Of a stretch of DNA of 55,303 nt, positions 23,121 through 33,384 are shown piece after piece; the first letter of the stretch is position 1; every line of letters starts with the position of its first letter. Source of the stretch: Clostridia bacterium (GTDB taxonomy: Bacteria > Bacillota > Clostridia > Oscillospirales > Acutalibacteraceae); contig JAGAPN010000057.1 of the NCBI GenBank assembly GCA_017623235.1, positions 1 to 55,303 on the forward strand, given 5' to 3'. The position numbers and the translations under genes were made by a program. The notes under the pieces are model-generated. The model did no database searches and had not been told where the DNA came from. It was given only the letters and a program-made list of their open reading frames with translations.

Positions 23121-24733
23121 CGACGGGACCTCCTTACAAAGACAATCACGCCGGCGGCAATAAGAAGCACAGGGACAGCCCACTGGAATATAACGGTGAT
23201 AACCGTTGCCGCAGAGGCGGATACGGTGCTGTCAAAGGTTTCGGCATCCCGGCTCTTCATTTTGAATACCAGGCCGTCGTCCTCGGCGCCGCTTATTACC
23301 TTGGCGGTGGTCATCATAAGGTCGTTATTGATATTGTAGGTGGAAAGCCAGTTCTCGCTGATAAAATCATAGCTGGAGAAGGCGGCCAGGTAGCTGGTGC
23401 ACAGCTCGTTATCCACGTACTCGGCCTCGGTGGCAACGATAAGACCGGGATAAGAGCCCTTTTCATAAGAGGCATCGGGGGTCCAGTCGGAGGCGGTGCC
23501 TACGGGGGCCTTGACTACGGTATCCCCTGCCGTCATAAGTACAGGATAGGTGGAACGGTAGCCGTCGTTTTCAAAGGTGGTGTACATAGGCAGGTTTCCG
23601 CCTGCGGCGGCAGCCTTTGTAGACTCAAGAATGTTTTCAATGCTGGGGAATTCCTCATTTTTAGAGGTCATATCGGTATCTGTGGCGAAGATAACGCTCA
23701 TAGGGTCGCCCGTCAGGTAGTTGCTCTTATTGGTTTCAAAGAGCACACCTGTATCCATACCTATACCCCACTCCTCCAGGAAGGAGTAAAGCACAGGCAG
23801 GTTGGGAGAGGAAACCGAAGCCAGGAAGATAAGTCCCTTGCCACGCTGGCCTCCGTTATAGAGCCATTCGTCGATAATATCCAGCTCCTCGGCCATAAAA
23901 TCCTCTTCGGGGGCGGCGATAATAACCATATCAACGTCGCTGCTGATATCGGTAACCACGTTGCCCGACTGCTCGGTAACCTCAAAGTTATTAAGCTCAA
24001 GGGCGGCGGCGTAGGTATCTACCAAAGCAGGATTACAATGGGTGCCGATAACCACGGCCTGCTTGGTTTCGGCCGAGGTAACCTTATAGATAGCGCTGGT
24101 GAGGGCGGTTTCAATTCGACAACCGCTGACGGTATAGTAGCCGTAGCCCATAGCGGCGTAACCGCTGTCGTCGGTAAGATAATAAACGTCCTCATATTTA
24201 ATAATGGTGCTTCTCTTGGTATCCTTGCCGTCTACCTGATGTGTGGCCTCAACTATAATGTCACCCATAGCAAGGCTGTTGCCGTACTCAGCGGTAACGG
24301 CGGTGAAGGAGGGGTCATAAGGGTCGGCAAACTCAACCGATATTTTATCGGAATATACCGAATAAAGCTTCATAAGGGTAAGGGCCTGCTCGTAGTAGGC
24401 GCCTTTAGCGTCGGAGGCACCGTAATAGTTCTGAGCAACGTAGTCCAGAGTACCGTTGGTATAGTCGTCCTCGGTGCTGCAGACGATGACCTTTACATCT
24501 CTGTCAACCTCTTTGATAAATTCAATATTCTCCTGGGTCAGGGTGTTGTCACCCGAAAGGGAGATATCAAGGTCAAGATTTACCCTCTGGGCAAGAACCG
24601 CAAACAAAACGTTTACACCCACAGCCACAGCCACGATAACTGCGGTGATTGCCAGGGCATAGCCGCCGTGCTTAAAGGCGGCCTTGTTGCGGAGCCTGGG
24701 GGCAGAGCCTTCTTTTTTTGCGAATAATTTCAT
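23117..24733 (-). CDS. GldG-like ABC-associated protein
   Basis: 538 residues with an N-terminal membrane helix (about 25-48), an extracellular domain and a C-terminal helix before RRSRR. The extracytoplasmic region (DIDLSGDNTLTQENIEFIKEVDRDVKVIVCS... and DMVIIAAPEEDFMAEELDIIDEWLYNGGQRGKGLIFLA) is the GldG / DUF7088-type substrate-handling domain. GGGAGG precedes ATG 24733. Partners are the permease and ATPase upstream and the DUF4340 protein downstream. In Bacteroidetes, GldA/F/G supports gliding; in Firmicutes the cargo is unknown and gliding should not be inferred. Confidence 0.8.
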   Translation of the reverse strand: MKLFAKKEGSAPRLRNKAAFKHGGYALAITAVIVAVAVGVNVLFAVLAQRVNLDLDISLSGDNTLTQENIEFIKEVDRDVKVIVCSTEDDYTNGTLDYVAQNYYGASDAKGAYYEQALTLMKLYSVYSDKISVEFADPYDPSFTAVTAEYGNSLAMGDIIVEATHQVDGKDTKRSTIIKYEDVYYLTDDSGYAAMGYGYYTVSGCRIETALTSAIYKVTSAETKQAVVIGTHCNPALVDTYAAALELNNFEVTEQSGNVVTDISSDVDMVIIAAPEEDFMAEELDIIDEWLYNGGQRGKGLIFLASVSSPNLPVLYSFLEEWGIGMDTGVLFETNKSNYLTGDPMSVIFATDTDMTSKNEEFPSIENILESTKAAAAGGNLPMYTTFENDGYRSTYPVLMTAGDTVVKAPVGTASDWTPDASYEKGSYPGLIVATEAEYVDNELCTSYLAAFSSYDFISENWLSTYNINNDLMMTTAKVISGAEDDGLVFKMKSRDAETFDSTVSASAATVITVIFQWAVPVLLIAAGVIVFVRRSRR

Positions 24734-24750
24734 AATATCTGCCTCCCTTC

Positions 24751-25452
24751 TTATGCCCATCTGCGCTTCTCAACGGCGCGTACCGATAAGAATACGAATA
24801 CAGCCGCTACCGAGAGCAGATAGATAACGTCAACAATATGGAAAACCGACTCGCTGAAGCTGGCAAACAGACTGATAAAGGCTATCTTCTGGGCGGCGGC
24901 CTGTATCCAGCTAACCCCTGTAAGGGAGGCCAGATTGGGCAGCACCAGCAGCAACAGGAAGCTGATAAGGGTAAGTATGCAGGAAATAATGGGACTCTCT
25001 GTCAGGGAGGAAATAAACATTCCTATAGAGATAAGGGCGGCGCCGATAAGCAGGGCGCCCAGCAGAGCGTTAAGGTAAACCAGCCAGTTAACCGAAGCCA
25101 AAAAGGTAACGATAAGCTGGAACAGGAAGGTGGGGGCAAAGGCCAGGGCATACACCGCAAAGGCGGCCAGCATTTTACCCATTACGATGCCGGTAACGCT
25201 TACCGGGGCGGTAAGCAGGGCCTGGTCAACCTTCTGACGGCGGTCTTCCGACAGCAGTCGCATGGTAAGCACGGGGGTAACGATTACCACCACGGTAGAA
25301 ACCGAGCCGAATATAACCTCTACGTTGGGCATACCGTAGCCGAAAAGGGCCGAAAAGTACATACCCTCAAAAAAGAGGAATATTGCAAGATAAACGTATC
25401 CCAGGGGGGACGTGAAGTATGAGCGGAACTCACGCTTGAATATAGCTGACAT
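24751..25452 (-). CDS. ABC-2 type permease (GldF-like)
   Basis: 233 residues with six hydrophobic helices. The N-terminal FKREFRSYFTSPLGYVYLAIF and the loop TMRLLSEDRRQKVDQALLTAPVS are hallmarks of the short ABC-2/GldF permeases. It begins two bases after the ATPase stop and would form the membrane channel of the exporter, presumably as a dimer. Confidence 0.9.
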   Translation of the reverse strand: MSAIFKREFRSYFTSPLGYVYLAIFLFFEGMYFSALFGYGMPNVEVIFGSVSTVVVIVTPVLTMRLLSEDRRQKVDQALLTAPVSVTGIVMGKMLAAFAVYALAFAPTFLFQLIVTFLASVNWLVYLNALLGALLIGAALISIGMFISSLTESPIISCILTLISFLLLLVLPNLASLTGVSWIQAAAQKIAFISLFASFSESVFHIVDVIYLLSVAAVFVFLSVRAVEKRRWA

Positions 25453-25454
25453 CT

Positions 25455-26516
25455 TTATTCCTCCTCGTTATTTTCTTCGGCAGAGGTTTCTTCCTCAAGG
25501 GTGGCCACGCCCATATCAAGGTCAAAGCTGATTTTGGGCATATCGGCAAGCTCGGCCTTCTCTTCAAAATAGAGGGTGCCGTTGTCGGCGGCCTCGGTAA
25601 GGCGGAGGAATATCTGCTCAAGTGTCATTTCATTGGAATGCAGGGATAAAAGGGTCTTTTTTCTTTCGGCCAGGCGCTCGCTGACGGCGGCACGGATATC
25701 AAAGCCGGGCTTGGGCTCAATAATGAAATCCACGCTGCCCTTTTCCTTAACGCCCAGGGAGGTCAGAGCCTTAATGCCCGGAACGGAGGCCAGAATCTTC
25801 TGCAGCTCGGCCTCGGTGCCCATCACACGCAGGGCTAAAGAATGGTCTTTGGACAGGTTTTTGGAAAGGTTATCGGGGGTATCGTCGGCGATGATTTTAC
25901 CCTTATTTATAATGATTATACGCTCGCAAACCTCCTGAATTTCGGAAAGGATGTGGGAGGAGAGGATAACGGTATGATTTTTACCCAGACGGGCAATAAG
26001 ATTGCGAATTTCAATAATCTGCTTGGGGTCAAGACCAACCGTGGGCTCGTCCAGGATAAGCAGGTCGGGGTTGCCGATAAGGGCCTGGGCAATACCTACA
26101 CGTTGACGATAACCTTTGGAAAGGTTCTTTATAAGGCGGTCAAAAACGTTTTCGATTTTAACCAGCTTTACAATCTCCTCAACGTGGGGCTTTTTGGGAA
26201 ACCTAACCTTTTTAAGGTCACACATAAAGTAAAGATATTCCCTTACCGTCATATCGGTGTAGAGAGGGGGCAGCTCGGGCAGGTAGCCGATGCGCTTTTT
26301 AGCCTCCTCGGGCTGCTCTACCACGTCAAAGCCGTCTATGCTGACGCTGCCTGCCGTTAAGGACAGGTAGCCCGTCATAATATTCATAATTGTTGACTTA
26401 CCTGCGCCGTTGGGGCCAAGGAAGCCTACAACCTCACCCTTTTGAATGCTAAAGCTGACATTGTCAACAGCCAGGTGATTTCCGTATCTCTTGGAAAGTG
26501 AGGAAACCTCTATCAT
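25455..26516 (-). CDS. ABC transporter ATP-binding protein
   Basis: 353 residues. The ATPase domain (1-220) has Walker A GPNGAGKST (34-42), signature LSKGYRQRVG, Walker B LLILDEPTVGLDP and H-loop SSHIL. A C-terminal extension of about 130 residues ends in an acidic tail (EEETSAEENNEEE). It energises the ABC-2 permease encoded next and is the first gene of the four-gene operon. GGGAG lies about 10 nt before the ATG. It resembles GldA and other drug/exopolymer exporters. Confidence 0.92.
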   Translation of the reverse strand: MIEVSSLSKRYGNHLAVDNVSFSIQKGEVVGFLGPNGAGKSTIMNIMTGYLSLTAGSVSIDGFDVVEQPEEAKKRIGYLPELPPLYTDMTVREYLYFMCDLKKVRFPKKPHVEEIVKLVKIENVFDRLIKNLSKGYRQRVGIAQALIGNPDLLILDEPTVGLDPKQIIEIRNLIARLGKNHTVILSSHILSEIQEVCERIIIINKGKIIADDTPDNLSKNLSKDHSLALRVMGTEAELQKILASVPGIKALTSLGVKEKGSVDFIIEPKPGFDIRAAVSERLAERKKTLLSLHSNEMTLEQIFLRLTEAADNGTLYFEEKAELADMPKISFDLDMGVATLEEETSAEENNEEE

Positions 26517-26633
26517 AAGCTTTTTCTCCCTTTGAAGAATTTTTTACTAAACTATAATACCAAACAAATTTACTCTATTTGTAAACTGTTCATTAACAAA
26601 AGCGATTATACTATAAATTACCTCAAAAATCAA

Positions 26634-28673
26634 CTATTGCATAGCTTTAAAGTAGTTGACCACACCTTCTGCCAGGGCCTTGGCGCAAAGGGCGGTTTTT
26701 TGGTCGTCCAGCATATTGTTGTAGTCCTCGACGTTTGAAACAAAGCCGTTTTCGGTAAGCACCACAGGGCAGGCCGTCACCCTGGAAAGGAAGAAGACGT
26801 GCCACTTCTCCATAGGTGACTGGGGCACTCTGTATACCCCCGTTTTAAGGGAGGCCTCCAGCAGGTGCCGTGCGGCGTCTACCGTAAAGGGGTTAAAGTG
26901 GTAGGCGTCGAAGCCGTTGGCCGAGGTGCGATTAGCGGCGTTGCGGTGAACCGATATGGCAATATCCGCTCCGCTGTTTACCACGGTGTTTATACGCTGT
27001 AGGGCGGTGGGGTTGACGTCCTCGGTACGGGTCATAACAACCGTAGCCCCAAGGGCGGTAAGCTCACGCTCCAGCTCCAGAGCCAGCTTTAGATTAAGCT
27101 GGGCCTCGTGGATGCCCTCGGTAAAGCCCAAAGCGCCCATATCCTTGCCTCCGTGACCTGCGTCTACCGCCACGGTTATACCCTCCAGGCTGTAGCCGTA
27201 CTCATTGTCGGCCTCCTTAAGGGTGGCAGGGTTAAGAAAGCTGAATTCCAGCTGACCCTCATCGTTATACTCACTCCACCAGCCGTAAAAGGCCCCCTTC
27301 TTTTTAAGGTGAAGCCTCAGCACCCTGTCGTAATCCCCTTCTATTACCTCGGCTCGGGAGAAAACGGGATTGTCCTCCAGGGTGTCGGCAAGCTCCAGGG
27401 TGTCGGCATAGCAGAAGGTGATGTCAATATACTCAAAGGTAACCTCTTTTACCGAATAATCCCGCTTGGAGGCGGAGGTATTGCGGTAGGCCTGGGGCAG
27501 AATATCAAACTTAAAGGGCGCCTTCCAGTCCACGTCGAAGGTCATAACCGTTTTGTTTCCCCGAATCTCCAGAGCCGCCAGGGCGACCTTGTTGGTATCG
27601 GGCAGACTACCTTCATAGACCTTGGTGTTTACCCCCGAGTTTATCGTCTGCTTATAAAGCTGCTTGCCGTAACGCAGGGTAAAAAGCTCCAGGCTCTGAC
27701 CCGAGCCCGTAAAGGTCTTGGTATAGGGGGAGCAATAATCTACCGTGCCCTTGGGCAGATAGCAGTTGGTGGGACGGGAAAGGTCGGTGGCATCGTCGCC
27801 GTTAAAGGTTTCGGCGGTATCACTTATGACCTCTATAACGTAGGTGGAGCCTACGTTAAGGTAGCCGCAGCCCTGTGGGTAGCCGTTGCCGCCGTCAAAT
27901 TTTGCGGGGTCAAATTTATTTACCGTAACGGCGCCTCCCGTTTTACTTCCGCTGCCGTAGGGGGAGGAGGCGGTAAAGCTTACCTTGCCGTAGCTTTTGG
28001 CCGCGCCCGTATTGGTGGGGGCGGTAAAGCCGCCCAGATAGGTCTGGTACTCCCCCTCGGTAGCGCCGCCCTCGTTATCGTCGGGATAGAGGGTCACGGT
28101 CTGTCCGTTCCAGGTGGCGGTTACCGTGCTGTCCCTCAGAGCGGTACAGGATACCGCAAACTGGGCCAGGGACTCAACCCTTAAGGCCGAGGCTGGGGAA
28201 ACCGATTTTATAACCACCTTTTTATACCGTATAACAAAGCTGACAGTTTTATCCTTATGGGTAACGGTGTAGTAGTTAGGGCCTGCCGCCAGCTCAACGC
28301 TGTAGGCCAGAAGGCCCGAACCGTCGGTGGTCAGCTCCACTCCGTTAATAGTTATGGGGTAGGCAGGGTCATAGCTGCCCTTTATGGTATAATAGGGGGT
28401 GTTTACCGTAATATCGGTAGAGGCAGGCACGGTAACGGCCAGCTCTATTTCGGGCTCCTCAGGCAGGGAGGAGGTTAAATCCTCGCTGCTGCTCTCCTCC
28501 TCTGACGAGGACTCTTCACTAACCTCGGAGGACGAGGAGGGCGCCGAGGAGGAAACCTCCTCTACAGGGGCCCAAGGCTTTATAACCAGCAGCACCGCTA
28601 CCGCCACCGCCAGGGTCAGGACGGTCACCGTTATGGGGAGGATTACCCCTAAATGAGATTTAATAAAATTCAT
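26634..28673 (-). CDS. N-acetylmuramoyl-L-alanine amidase with long N-terminal region
   Basis: 679 residues. An N-terminal signal-anchor helix is followed by a Ser/Glu-rich spacer (about 40-75), then about 400 residues of beta-rich sequence with an Ig-like or big-domain look (ELTVTVPASTDITVNTPYYTIKGS) that I do not recognise. The C-terminal amidase_3 domain (about 500-679) has zinc ligands in DAGHGG, GIHEAQLNL and SVHRNA, and a catalytic Glu in LTENGFVSN. It cleaves the MurNAc-L-Ala bond of peptidoglycan at the cell surface. It follows the PrsA-like gene, and a hairpin sits just before its start. Confidence 0.9.
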   Translation of the reverse strand: MNFIKSHLGVILPITVTVLTLAVAVAVLLVIKPWAPVEEVSSSAPSSSSEVSEESSSEEESSSEDLTSSLPEEPEIELAVTVPASTDITVNTPYYTIKGSYDPAYPITINGVELTTDGSGLLAYSVELAAGPNYYTVTHKDKTVSFVIRYKKVVIKSVSPASALRVESLAQFAVSCTALRDSTVTATWNGQTVTLYPDDNEGGATEGEYQTYLGGFTAPTNTGAAKSYGKVSFTASSPYGSGSKTGGAVTVNKFDPAKFDGGNGYPQGCGYLNVGSTYVIEVISDTAETFNGDDATDLSRPTNCYLPKGTVDYCSPYTKTFTGSGQSLELFTLRYGKQLYKQTINSGVNTKVYEGSLPDTNKVALAALEIRGNKTVMTFDVDWKAPFKFDILPQAYRNTSASKRDYSVKEVTFEYIDITFCYADTLELADTLEDNPVFSRAEVIEGDYDRVLRLHLKKKGAFYGWWSEYNDEGQLEFSFLNPATLKEADNEYGYSLEGITVAVDAGHGGKDMGALGFTEGIHEAQLNLKLALELERELTALGATVVMTRTEDVNPTALQRINTVVNSGADIAISVHRNAANRTSANGFDAYHFNPFTVDAARHLLEASLKTGVYRVPQSPMEKWHVFFLSRVTACPVVLTENGFVSNVEDYNNMLDDQKTALCAKALAEGVVNYFKAMQ

Positions 28674-28689
28674 ATTTTACCTTTCAAAG

Positions 28690-28717
28690 AAGCCTCGGCA
28701 CTAACGTGCCGAGGCTT
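28690..28717 (-). terminator. Strong hairpin between prsA-like and amidase genes
   Basis: AAGCCTCGGCAC / GTGCCGAGGCTT, 12 bp perfect with a 4-nt loop. Only a broken T-rich stretch (CTTCTTTG) follows on the minus strand before the amidase ribosome binding site, so termination may be partial. Confidence 0.7.
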
Positions 28718-28731
28718 GCTTGTGTTGTTTA

Positions 28732-29844
28732 TTAGGCCTGAGTGCCGTCGTTTATCTTCTTAACCTTGAACTGGTTAATTGCAAAATCAGAAACGCTGTA
28801 GTCAAGCTTGCCTGCATAGTCGGCGATGTCCTTCTCGTACTCGTCACCCTTCAGCAGGTAGAGAATATCAGACTTAAGATACTCATCTCTGTAATAGGTA
28901 TCAGCGTTGATGTCCTTCTTAACGATGAAATAAATAACCTTTTTATCAGTGTCGGAAATGATTGCGGTAGCGCCGATTTCCATCTTCTTTACCTCATCAA
29001 ACTTATCAAAGGCAACACCTGTATCTGCAGAGCCTAAGATAGAGATGTTCTCATCCTGGGGTGCAGGCTCGGCCTCGGAGGAGGTAGTACCTGAAGAGGT
29101 TTCCTCAGAAGAGGTAGAGGTGGTAGAGGAGCTGGTATCGGTGGTCTTGTTGTACTCCTTGGAGAGGGCGGCAAAATCCTCACCGGCCTCATAACGGGTC
29201 TTATACTTTTCAAGCTCGGCCTTCAATGCGTCAACGTCGGGCTTTTCTTCAGAGGAATAATCCTTGGTGAGCATATAAACAGCGGCATAGTTATCATCAA
29301 GGGTCTTCTGAATGTCGGCGGCAGATACAGCCTTGGAGCCGTCCTTATCATAGAGGTGCTTAAAGTAAAGGTCGGCCAGGTTAGAGTTGAGCATAAGCTT
29401 CTCATAGGTGGCGTAGCTTACGCCGTTGGCCTCAAAGATAGAGCCGTAGCCGTAGTAGTACCAGTAATAGTAAGCCTGCTGCTGAGCGGCGGCCTTGGCC
29501 TCGTCGGTGAGGGTAAGCTTATTCTCATCGCAAAGTTTCTGATAAGCGATGTGCTTCAGGCAATTTTCCAGAGCCAGGTCCTTAACGTACTGCTCAAAGG
29601 TTTTATCCCCAATCTTCTGCTTATAGTAGCTGAAGCCCTTTTTGGTGGTGTCGATATCCTTGTCTTCTCCAATAATACCCTTTGCCTCGGAATCGGCCAT
29701 AACAAGGTAGTAGGAATACATAGCCGAGGTGATTTCATAATCTCCCGAGCTTACAGCAACCTCATCCTTAGTGTGGCAGGCGGCCAGGGTGAACACAAGT
29801 GCAACCGCAAGGATAAGTGCGGCGGCCTTTTTAAACATTTTCAT
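28732..29844 (-). CDS. PrsA/SurA-like lipoprotein foldase
   Basis: 370 residues. A lipoprotein signal ends with lipobox LAAC, so the mature protein starts at Cys and is anchored on the outer face of the membrane. A helical N-lobe (EQYVKDLALENCLKHIAYQKL) resembles SurA_N/trigger-factor folds. The C-terminal part (VKKMEIGATAIISDTDKKVIYFIVKK) resembles the end of a parvulin domain. Between them is a Ser/Thr/Glu low-complexity insert (about 235-270). ATG 29844 follows GGAGG. Peptidyl-prolyl isomerase activity is doubtful because no full parvulin core is visible. It is the first gene before the amidase. Confidence 0.75.
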   Translation of the reverse strand: MKMFKKAAALILAVALVFTLAACHTKDEVAVSSGDYEITSAMYSYYLVMADSEAKGIIGEDKDIDTTKKGFSYYKQKIGDKTFEQYVKDLALENCLKHIAYQKLCDENKLTLTDEAKAAAQQQAYYYWYYYGYGSIFEANGVSYATYEKLMLNSNLADLYFKHLYDKDGSKAVSAADIQKTLDDNYAAVYMLTKDYSSEEKPDVDALKAELEKYKTRYEAGEDFAALSKEYNKTTDTSSSTTSTSSEETSSGTTSSEAEPAPQDENISILGSADTGVAFDKFDEVKKMEIGATAIISDTDKKVIYFIVKKDINADTYYRDEYLKSDILYLLKGDEYEKDIADYAGKLDYSVSDFAINQFKVKKINDGTQA

Positions 29845-29878
29845 TCTAAATAACCTCCAAAGGTAAATTAACATATCT

Positions 29879-29907
29879 ATTATATAACAAAAGTTTCAAA
29901 TTGTCTA
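29879..29907 (-). promoter_or_regulatory. Predicted promoter for the foldase-amidase pair
   Basis: Minus-strand TAGACA (29902-29907), 17 bp, TATAAT (29879-29884). Confidence 0.7.
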
Positions 29908-29938
29908 CAAATAATTATAGTTTTTAACCCTTATGCTT

Positions 29939-32900
29939 TTACAGCAGCTCTGCTATGGCCTTAAGCAGGTCGGTGGCCGATTCTCCCGGCTGCATTTTCA
30001 GCACGTAATAGGGCTTTTCTGCAACCTTTAAGAAGATACGGCCCTTCATACCGTCACAAAGGCGAGCCATCTGCTCCTCCTTAATTTCGGTAACCTTAAT
30101 ATTAAGGGTAGAGCCTGCCTGGGTAATCTCGTAAATACCGTTTTTAACCGCCTTGGCTCTGAAGAGGGCTATATCAATAAGCCCCAGCACCGATTTGGGC
30201 GGGTCGCCGAAACGGTCGCAAAGCTCGTCGATAACGTCGCTTGCATCCTCGTTATTCTTGATTTCCGCAATACGGCGGTAGATGCCCAGCCTTGCAGGCA
30301 GGCTTTCGATATACCCCTCGGGAATGTGGGCGGGAATGTTAAGGTCTACCAGGCACTCGGCATCGGCCTCCGCCTCGGTGGCCTCACCCTTTTCCTCCTG
30401 CATAGCCTGATTTAAAAGCTTCAGGTACATATCGTAGCCTACCGCTTCCATCTGGCCGTGCTGCTCACCGCCTAAAATACTGCCGGCTCCCCTTATCTCC
30501 AGGTCACGCATGGCAATCTTAAAGCCCGAGCCAAACTCGGTGTACTCTCTGATGGCGTCCAGCCTTTTAACCGCAATTTCCGAAAGTCCCTTACCCTGCC
30601 TGTAGCAGAAATAGGCGTAGGCCCTTCTCGGGGAACGGCCCACCCTGCCACGCAGCTGGTGAAGCTGGGAAAGGCCGAAACGGTCGGCGTCCTCTATAAT
30701 AAGGGTGTTGGCGTTGGGCACGTCCACCCCTGTTTCAATAATGGTGGTGCAAACCAGCAGGTCAATCTCCTGGTCAATCAGCCGCTTCCACACGTCGGAA
30801 AGCTCCTCTTCCCCCATTTTGCCGTGGGCAACGGCTACCCTGGCCTCGGGCAGGGCCTCCTTAAGACGGAGGGCAACCCTTTCAATGGTATCTACCCTGT
30901 TGTGGAGATAATAGACCTGGCCGCCACGGCGAAGCTCCTTACGGATAGCCTCTAAAAGCAGGGTGTTATTCTGCTCCAGCACGTAGGTCTGGACGGGGTG
31001 ACGGTCGCCGGGAGCCTCGTCTATGGAGGACAAATCACGCAGACCCGAAAGGGCCATATTAAGGGTGCGGGGTATGGGGGTGGCCGACAGGGTCAGCACG
31101 TCCACCGCAGGATAGGCCTCCTTAAGCTTTTCCTTTTGGGCAACGCCGAAGCGCTGCTCCTCATCTATAATCACCAGACCCAGGTCCTTAAAGGTAACGT
31201 CCTTGGAGATAAGACGGTGGGTGCCCACTACCATATCCACGTTGCCTCGGCGCAGACCCGCCAGCACCTTCTGCTGGGCAGAGGGGGTAACGAAACGGGA
31301 AAGCATTTTAACCTCAACGGGCAGCTCCCCAAATCTTTTAAGTATGGTGTTATAGTGCTGCCAGGCCAAAATTGTGGTAGGCACCAGCAGGGCGCACTGC
31401 TTGCCCTCGCTTATACACTTAAAGGCGGCCCGCAAGGCAACCTCGGTTTTACCGAAGCCCACGTCACCGCAGAGCAGGCGGTCCATAGGCACCCCGCGCT
31501 CCATATCGTTCTTTATCTCGTTTATACAGCGGAGCTGGTCCTCGGTTTCGTCATATTCAAACCTGCGCTCGAAATCGCTTTGCAGGTCGGTATCCGGGCT
31601 GAAGGCGTGACCCTTCACCGACATACGCTTGGCGTAGAGGGCGGTCAGCTGCTTGGCCATATTTTTTACCGAGGCCTTTACCCTGCTTCTGGTTTTGTGC
31701 CACTCGGCAGAGCCTAAACGGTGAAGCTTGATGTTTCCATCCTCACCGCCGCCGATATACTTTGACACCAAATCAAGCTGGGTCACGGGCACGTATAGGA
31801 TATCACCCTTGGCGTACCTTATCTTTATATAATCCTTGGTGACACCCCCTGCTGTAATACGGTTGATACCGTCAAAGATGCCGATACCGTGAGAGGCGTG
31901 TACTACGGGGTCGCCTTGGCGCAGCTCCTCCAAAGAGTTGTAGGCGTTTTTGTTCCGTTTGGCGGGGCGGGGCTGTTTATCCCCCGTAATGTGACGGTGG
32001 GTGATAAACTGGAATTTGCTTTCGGGTATCTCAAAGCCCGAGGAGAGAGCGCCCAGGGTAACCACAGCGCCACGCTGAGGCAGACCCTTTACCTCCTTCA
32101 GGAACATGGCGTGTATACCGAAAGAGGCAAGGTCGGAGCAGAGAATGTCCGCCGCCTTTTCACTTCCCACGGCAATTACCACAAGTCCCCCACAGGAGAG
32201 GGTGTAATGAATATCCTCTCTGAGAACGGTGACGTCACCGCCCCAGGGAGAGTTGCGTTTAAAATCAAAATTAACCGTTTCCTTAAGGCCGAAGGGCAGG
32301 GATGAAGGCATAAAGCTGTCCAACAAAATTCCCCTTGAAACATAGTCCAGCAGGTGGGTTTCATCCAGAAAAAGGTCTGCGGTGGCATAGGAGATAAGAC
32401 CCTCCTCCAGCCAGGCCTTAATATCCTCCTGCCGCTGAAGGTCAAGCCCCTTCATTCTGTCCCGAAGGGTTACCGCCTCGCTGGTGAAAATAACAGGGTC
32501 CTCCAGGTAATCGAAAACCCTGCTGTCACCGTATATCAGAGGCAGGTAGCGGTCAAGAGGGACCAAAACCTCGGCCTTAAGGGCATCCAGGTCACGCTCT
32601 ATGCTTCGGCGCTGTCCGTCGGTGAGCTTTTTCCCTGAAACAAGCAAAGCCCTCAGCTTTTCTGTCAGCTCCTCCTTCGGACAAAGCACCTCACAGGCAG
32701 GGGGTATAAATACGCTGTCCAGGCTATCGGTGCGGCGCTGGGTAAAGGGGTCGAAGGCCGACAGGGAATCCACCTCATCTCCCCAGAATTCAATACGGCA
32801 GGGGGCGGTCATAGAGGCGGCGAAAAGGTCTATAATACCGCCACGTTGGGCAAACTGACCCACACCCTCTACCAGTTCGGTACGGCTGTAGCCTGCCGCC

Positions 32901-33367
32901 ACCAATGCGGCGGTCAGATCACGGGGCTTTATGGTATCCCCCACCGAAAGAGAAAGGGTGTTTTCCCTTAAAACTTCGGGAGGAATAGTGTGCTGGGTAG
33001 CCGCCTCGCAGGAAATGCAGAGCAGGTCAAAAGCCCCATCCAGAAGACCGGATAGGGTGTCTATACGCTTATGCTCATACTCTTTTGAGTGTGCTGTGAC
33101 GTTGCCTATAAACAGGTCACGGGCAGGAAAATGGAGGGTGCGAAGTCCCAGGGCCTCGGTATCCTCGGCCAGTCTTACGGCCTCGGCCTCATCGGGGGTG
33201 ATAAGCACCGCCTTTTTTCCGCTTTCTCGGCACAGGGCCGAAATTATCAGGGCCTTGTGTACCGAGGACAGCCCGCTGGCCTCCATAGGCAAGCGTTGGG
33301 CCATTAAGCCGTTCAGCAGGGCTTTATAGCCCCGAGTACGGCCAACAACCGCATTTAAAAATTCCAT
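29939..33367 (-). CDS. mfd: Transcription-repair coupling factor
   Basis: 1142 residues. Mfd displaces stalled RNA polymerase and recruits UvrA. Parts in order: UvrB-like N-terminal modules (1-450); the RNA-polymerase-interacting CarD-like domain (about 490-560, [17 protein letters not shown]); the RecG-like translocase with Walker [15 protein letters not shown] box and SATPIPRTL; the motif [14 protein letters not shown]; and a C-terminal TRCF domain. Length fits the family (about 1150). It starts 17 nt after pth, the same neighbour as in Bacillus. Confidence 0.97.
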   Translation of the reverse strand: MEFLNAVVGRTRGYKALLNGLMAQRLPMEASGLSSVHKALIISALCRESGKKAVLITPDEAEAVRLAEDTEALGLRTLHFPARDLFIGNVTAHSKEYEHKRIDTLSGLLDGAFDLLCISCEAATQHTIPPEVLRENTLSLSVGDTIKPRDLTAALVAAGYSRTELVEGVGQFAQRGGIIDLFAASMTAPCRIEFWGDEVDSLSAFDPFTQRRTDSLDSVFIPPACEVLCPKEELTEKLRALLVSGKKLTDGQRRSIERDLDALKAEVLVPLDRYLPLIYGDSRVFDYLEDPVIFTSEAVTLRDRMKGLDLQRQEDIKAWLEEGLISYATADLFLDETHLLDYVSRGILLDSFMPSSLPFGLKETVNFDFKRNSPWGGDVTVLREDIHYTLSCGGLVVIAVGSEKAADILCSDLASFGIHAMFLKEVKGLPQRGAVVTLGALSSGFEIPESKFQFITHRHITGDKQPRPAKRNKNAYNSLEELRQGDPVVHASHGIGIFDGINRITAGGVTKDYIKIRYAKGDILYVPVTQLDLVSKYIGGGEDGNIKLHRLGSAEWHKTRSRVKASVKNMAKQLTALYAKRMSVKGHAFSPDTDLQSDFERRFEYDETEDQLRCINEIKNDMERGVPMDRLLCGDVGFGKTEVALRAAFKCISEGKQCALLVPTTILAWQHYNTILKRFGELPVEVKMLSRFVTPSAQQKVLAGLRRGNVDMVVGTHRLISKDVTFKDLGLVIIDEEQRFGVAQKEKLKEAYPAVDVLTLSATPIPRTLNMALSGLRDLSSIDEAPGDRHPVQTYVLEQNNTLLLEAIRKELRRGGQVYYLHNRVDTIERVALRLKEALPEARVAVAHGKMGEEELSDVWKRLIDQEIDLLVCTTIIETGVDVPNANTLIIEDADRFGLSQLHQLRGRVGRSPRRAYAYFCYRQGKGLSEIAVKRLDAIREYTEFGSGFKIAMRDLEIRGAGSILGGEQHGQMEAVGYDMYLKLLNQAMQEEKGEATEAEADAECLVDLNIPAHIPEGYIESLPARLGIYRRIAEIKNNEDASDVIDELCDRFGDPPKSVLGLIDIALFRAKAVKNGIYEITQAGSTLNIKVTEIKEEQMARLCDGMKGRIFLKVAEKPYYVLKMQPGESATDLLKAIAELL

Positions 33368-33384
33368 ATATCCTCCCTCGGGAG

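Noticed and set aside
23117-26516. Gliding motility system
   Set aside because: Only Gld-like ABC parts occur; no other gliding genes, and Firmicutes use related exporters for other purposes.
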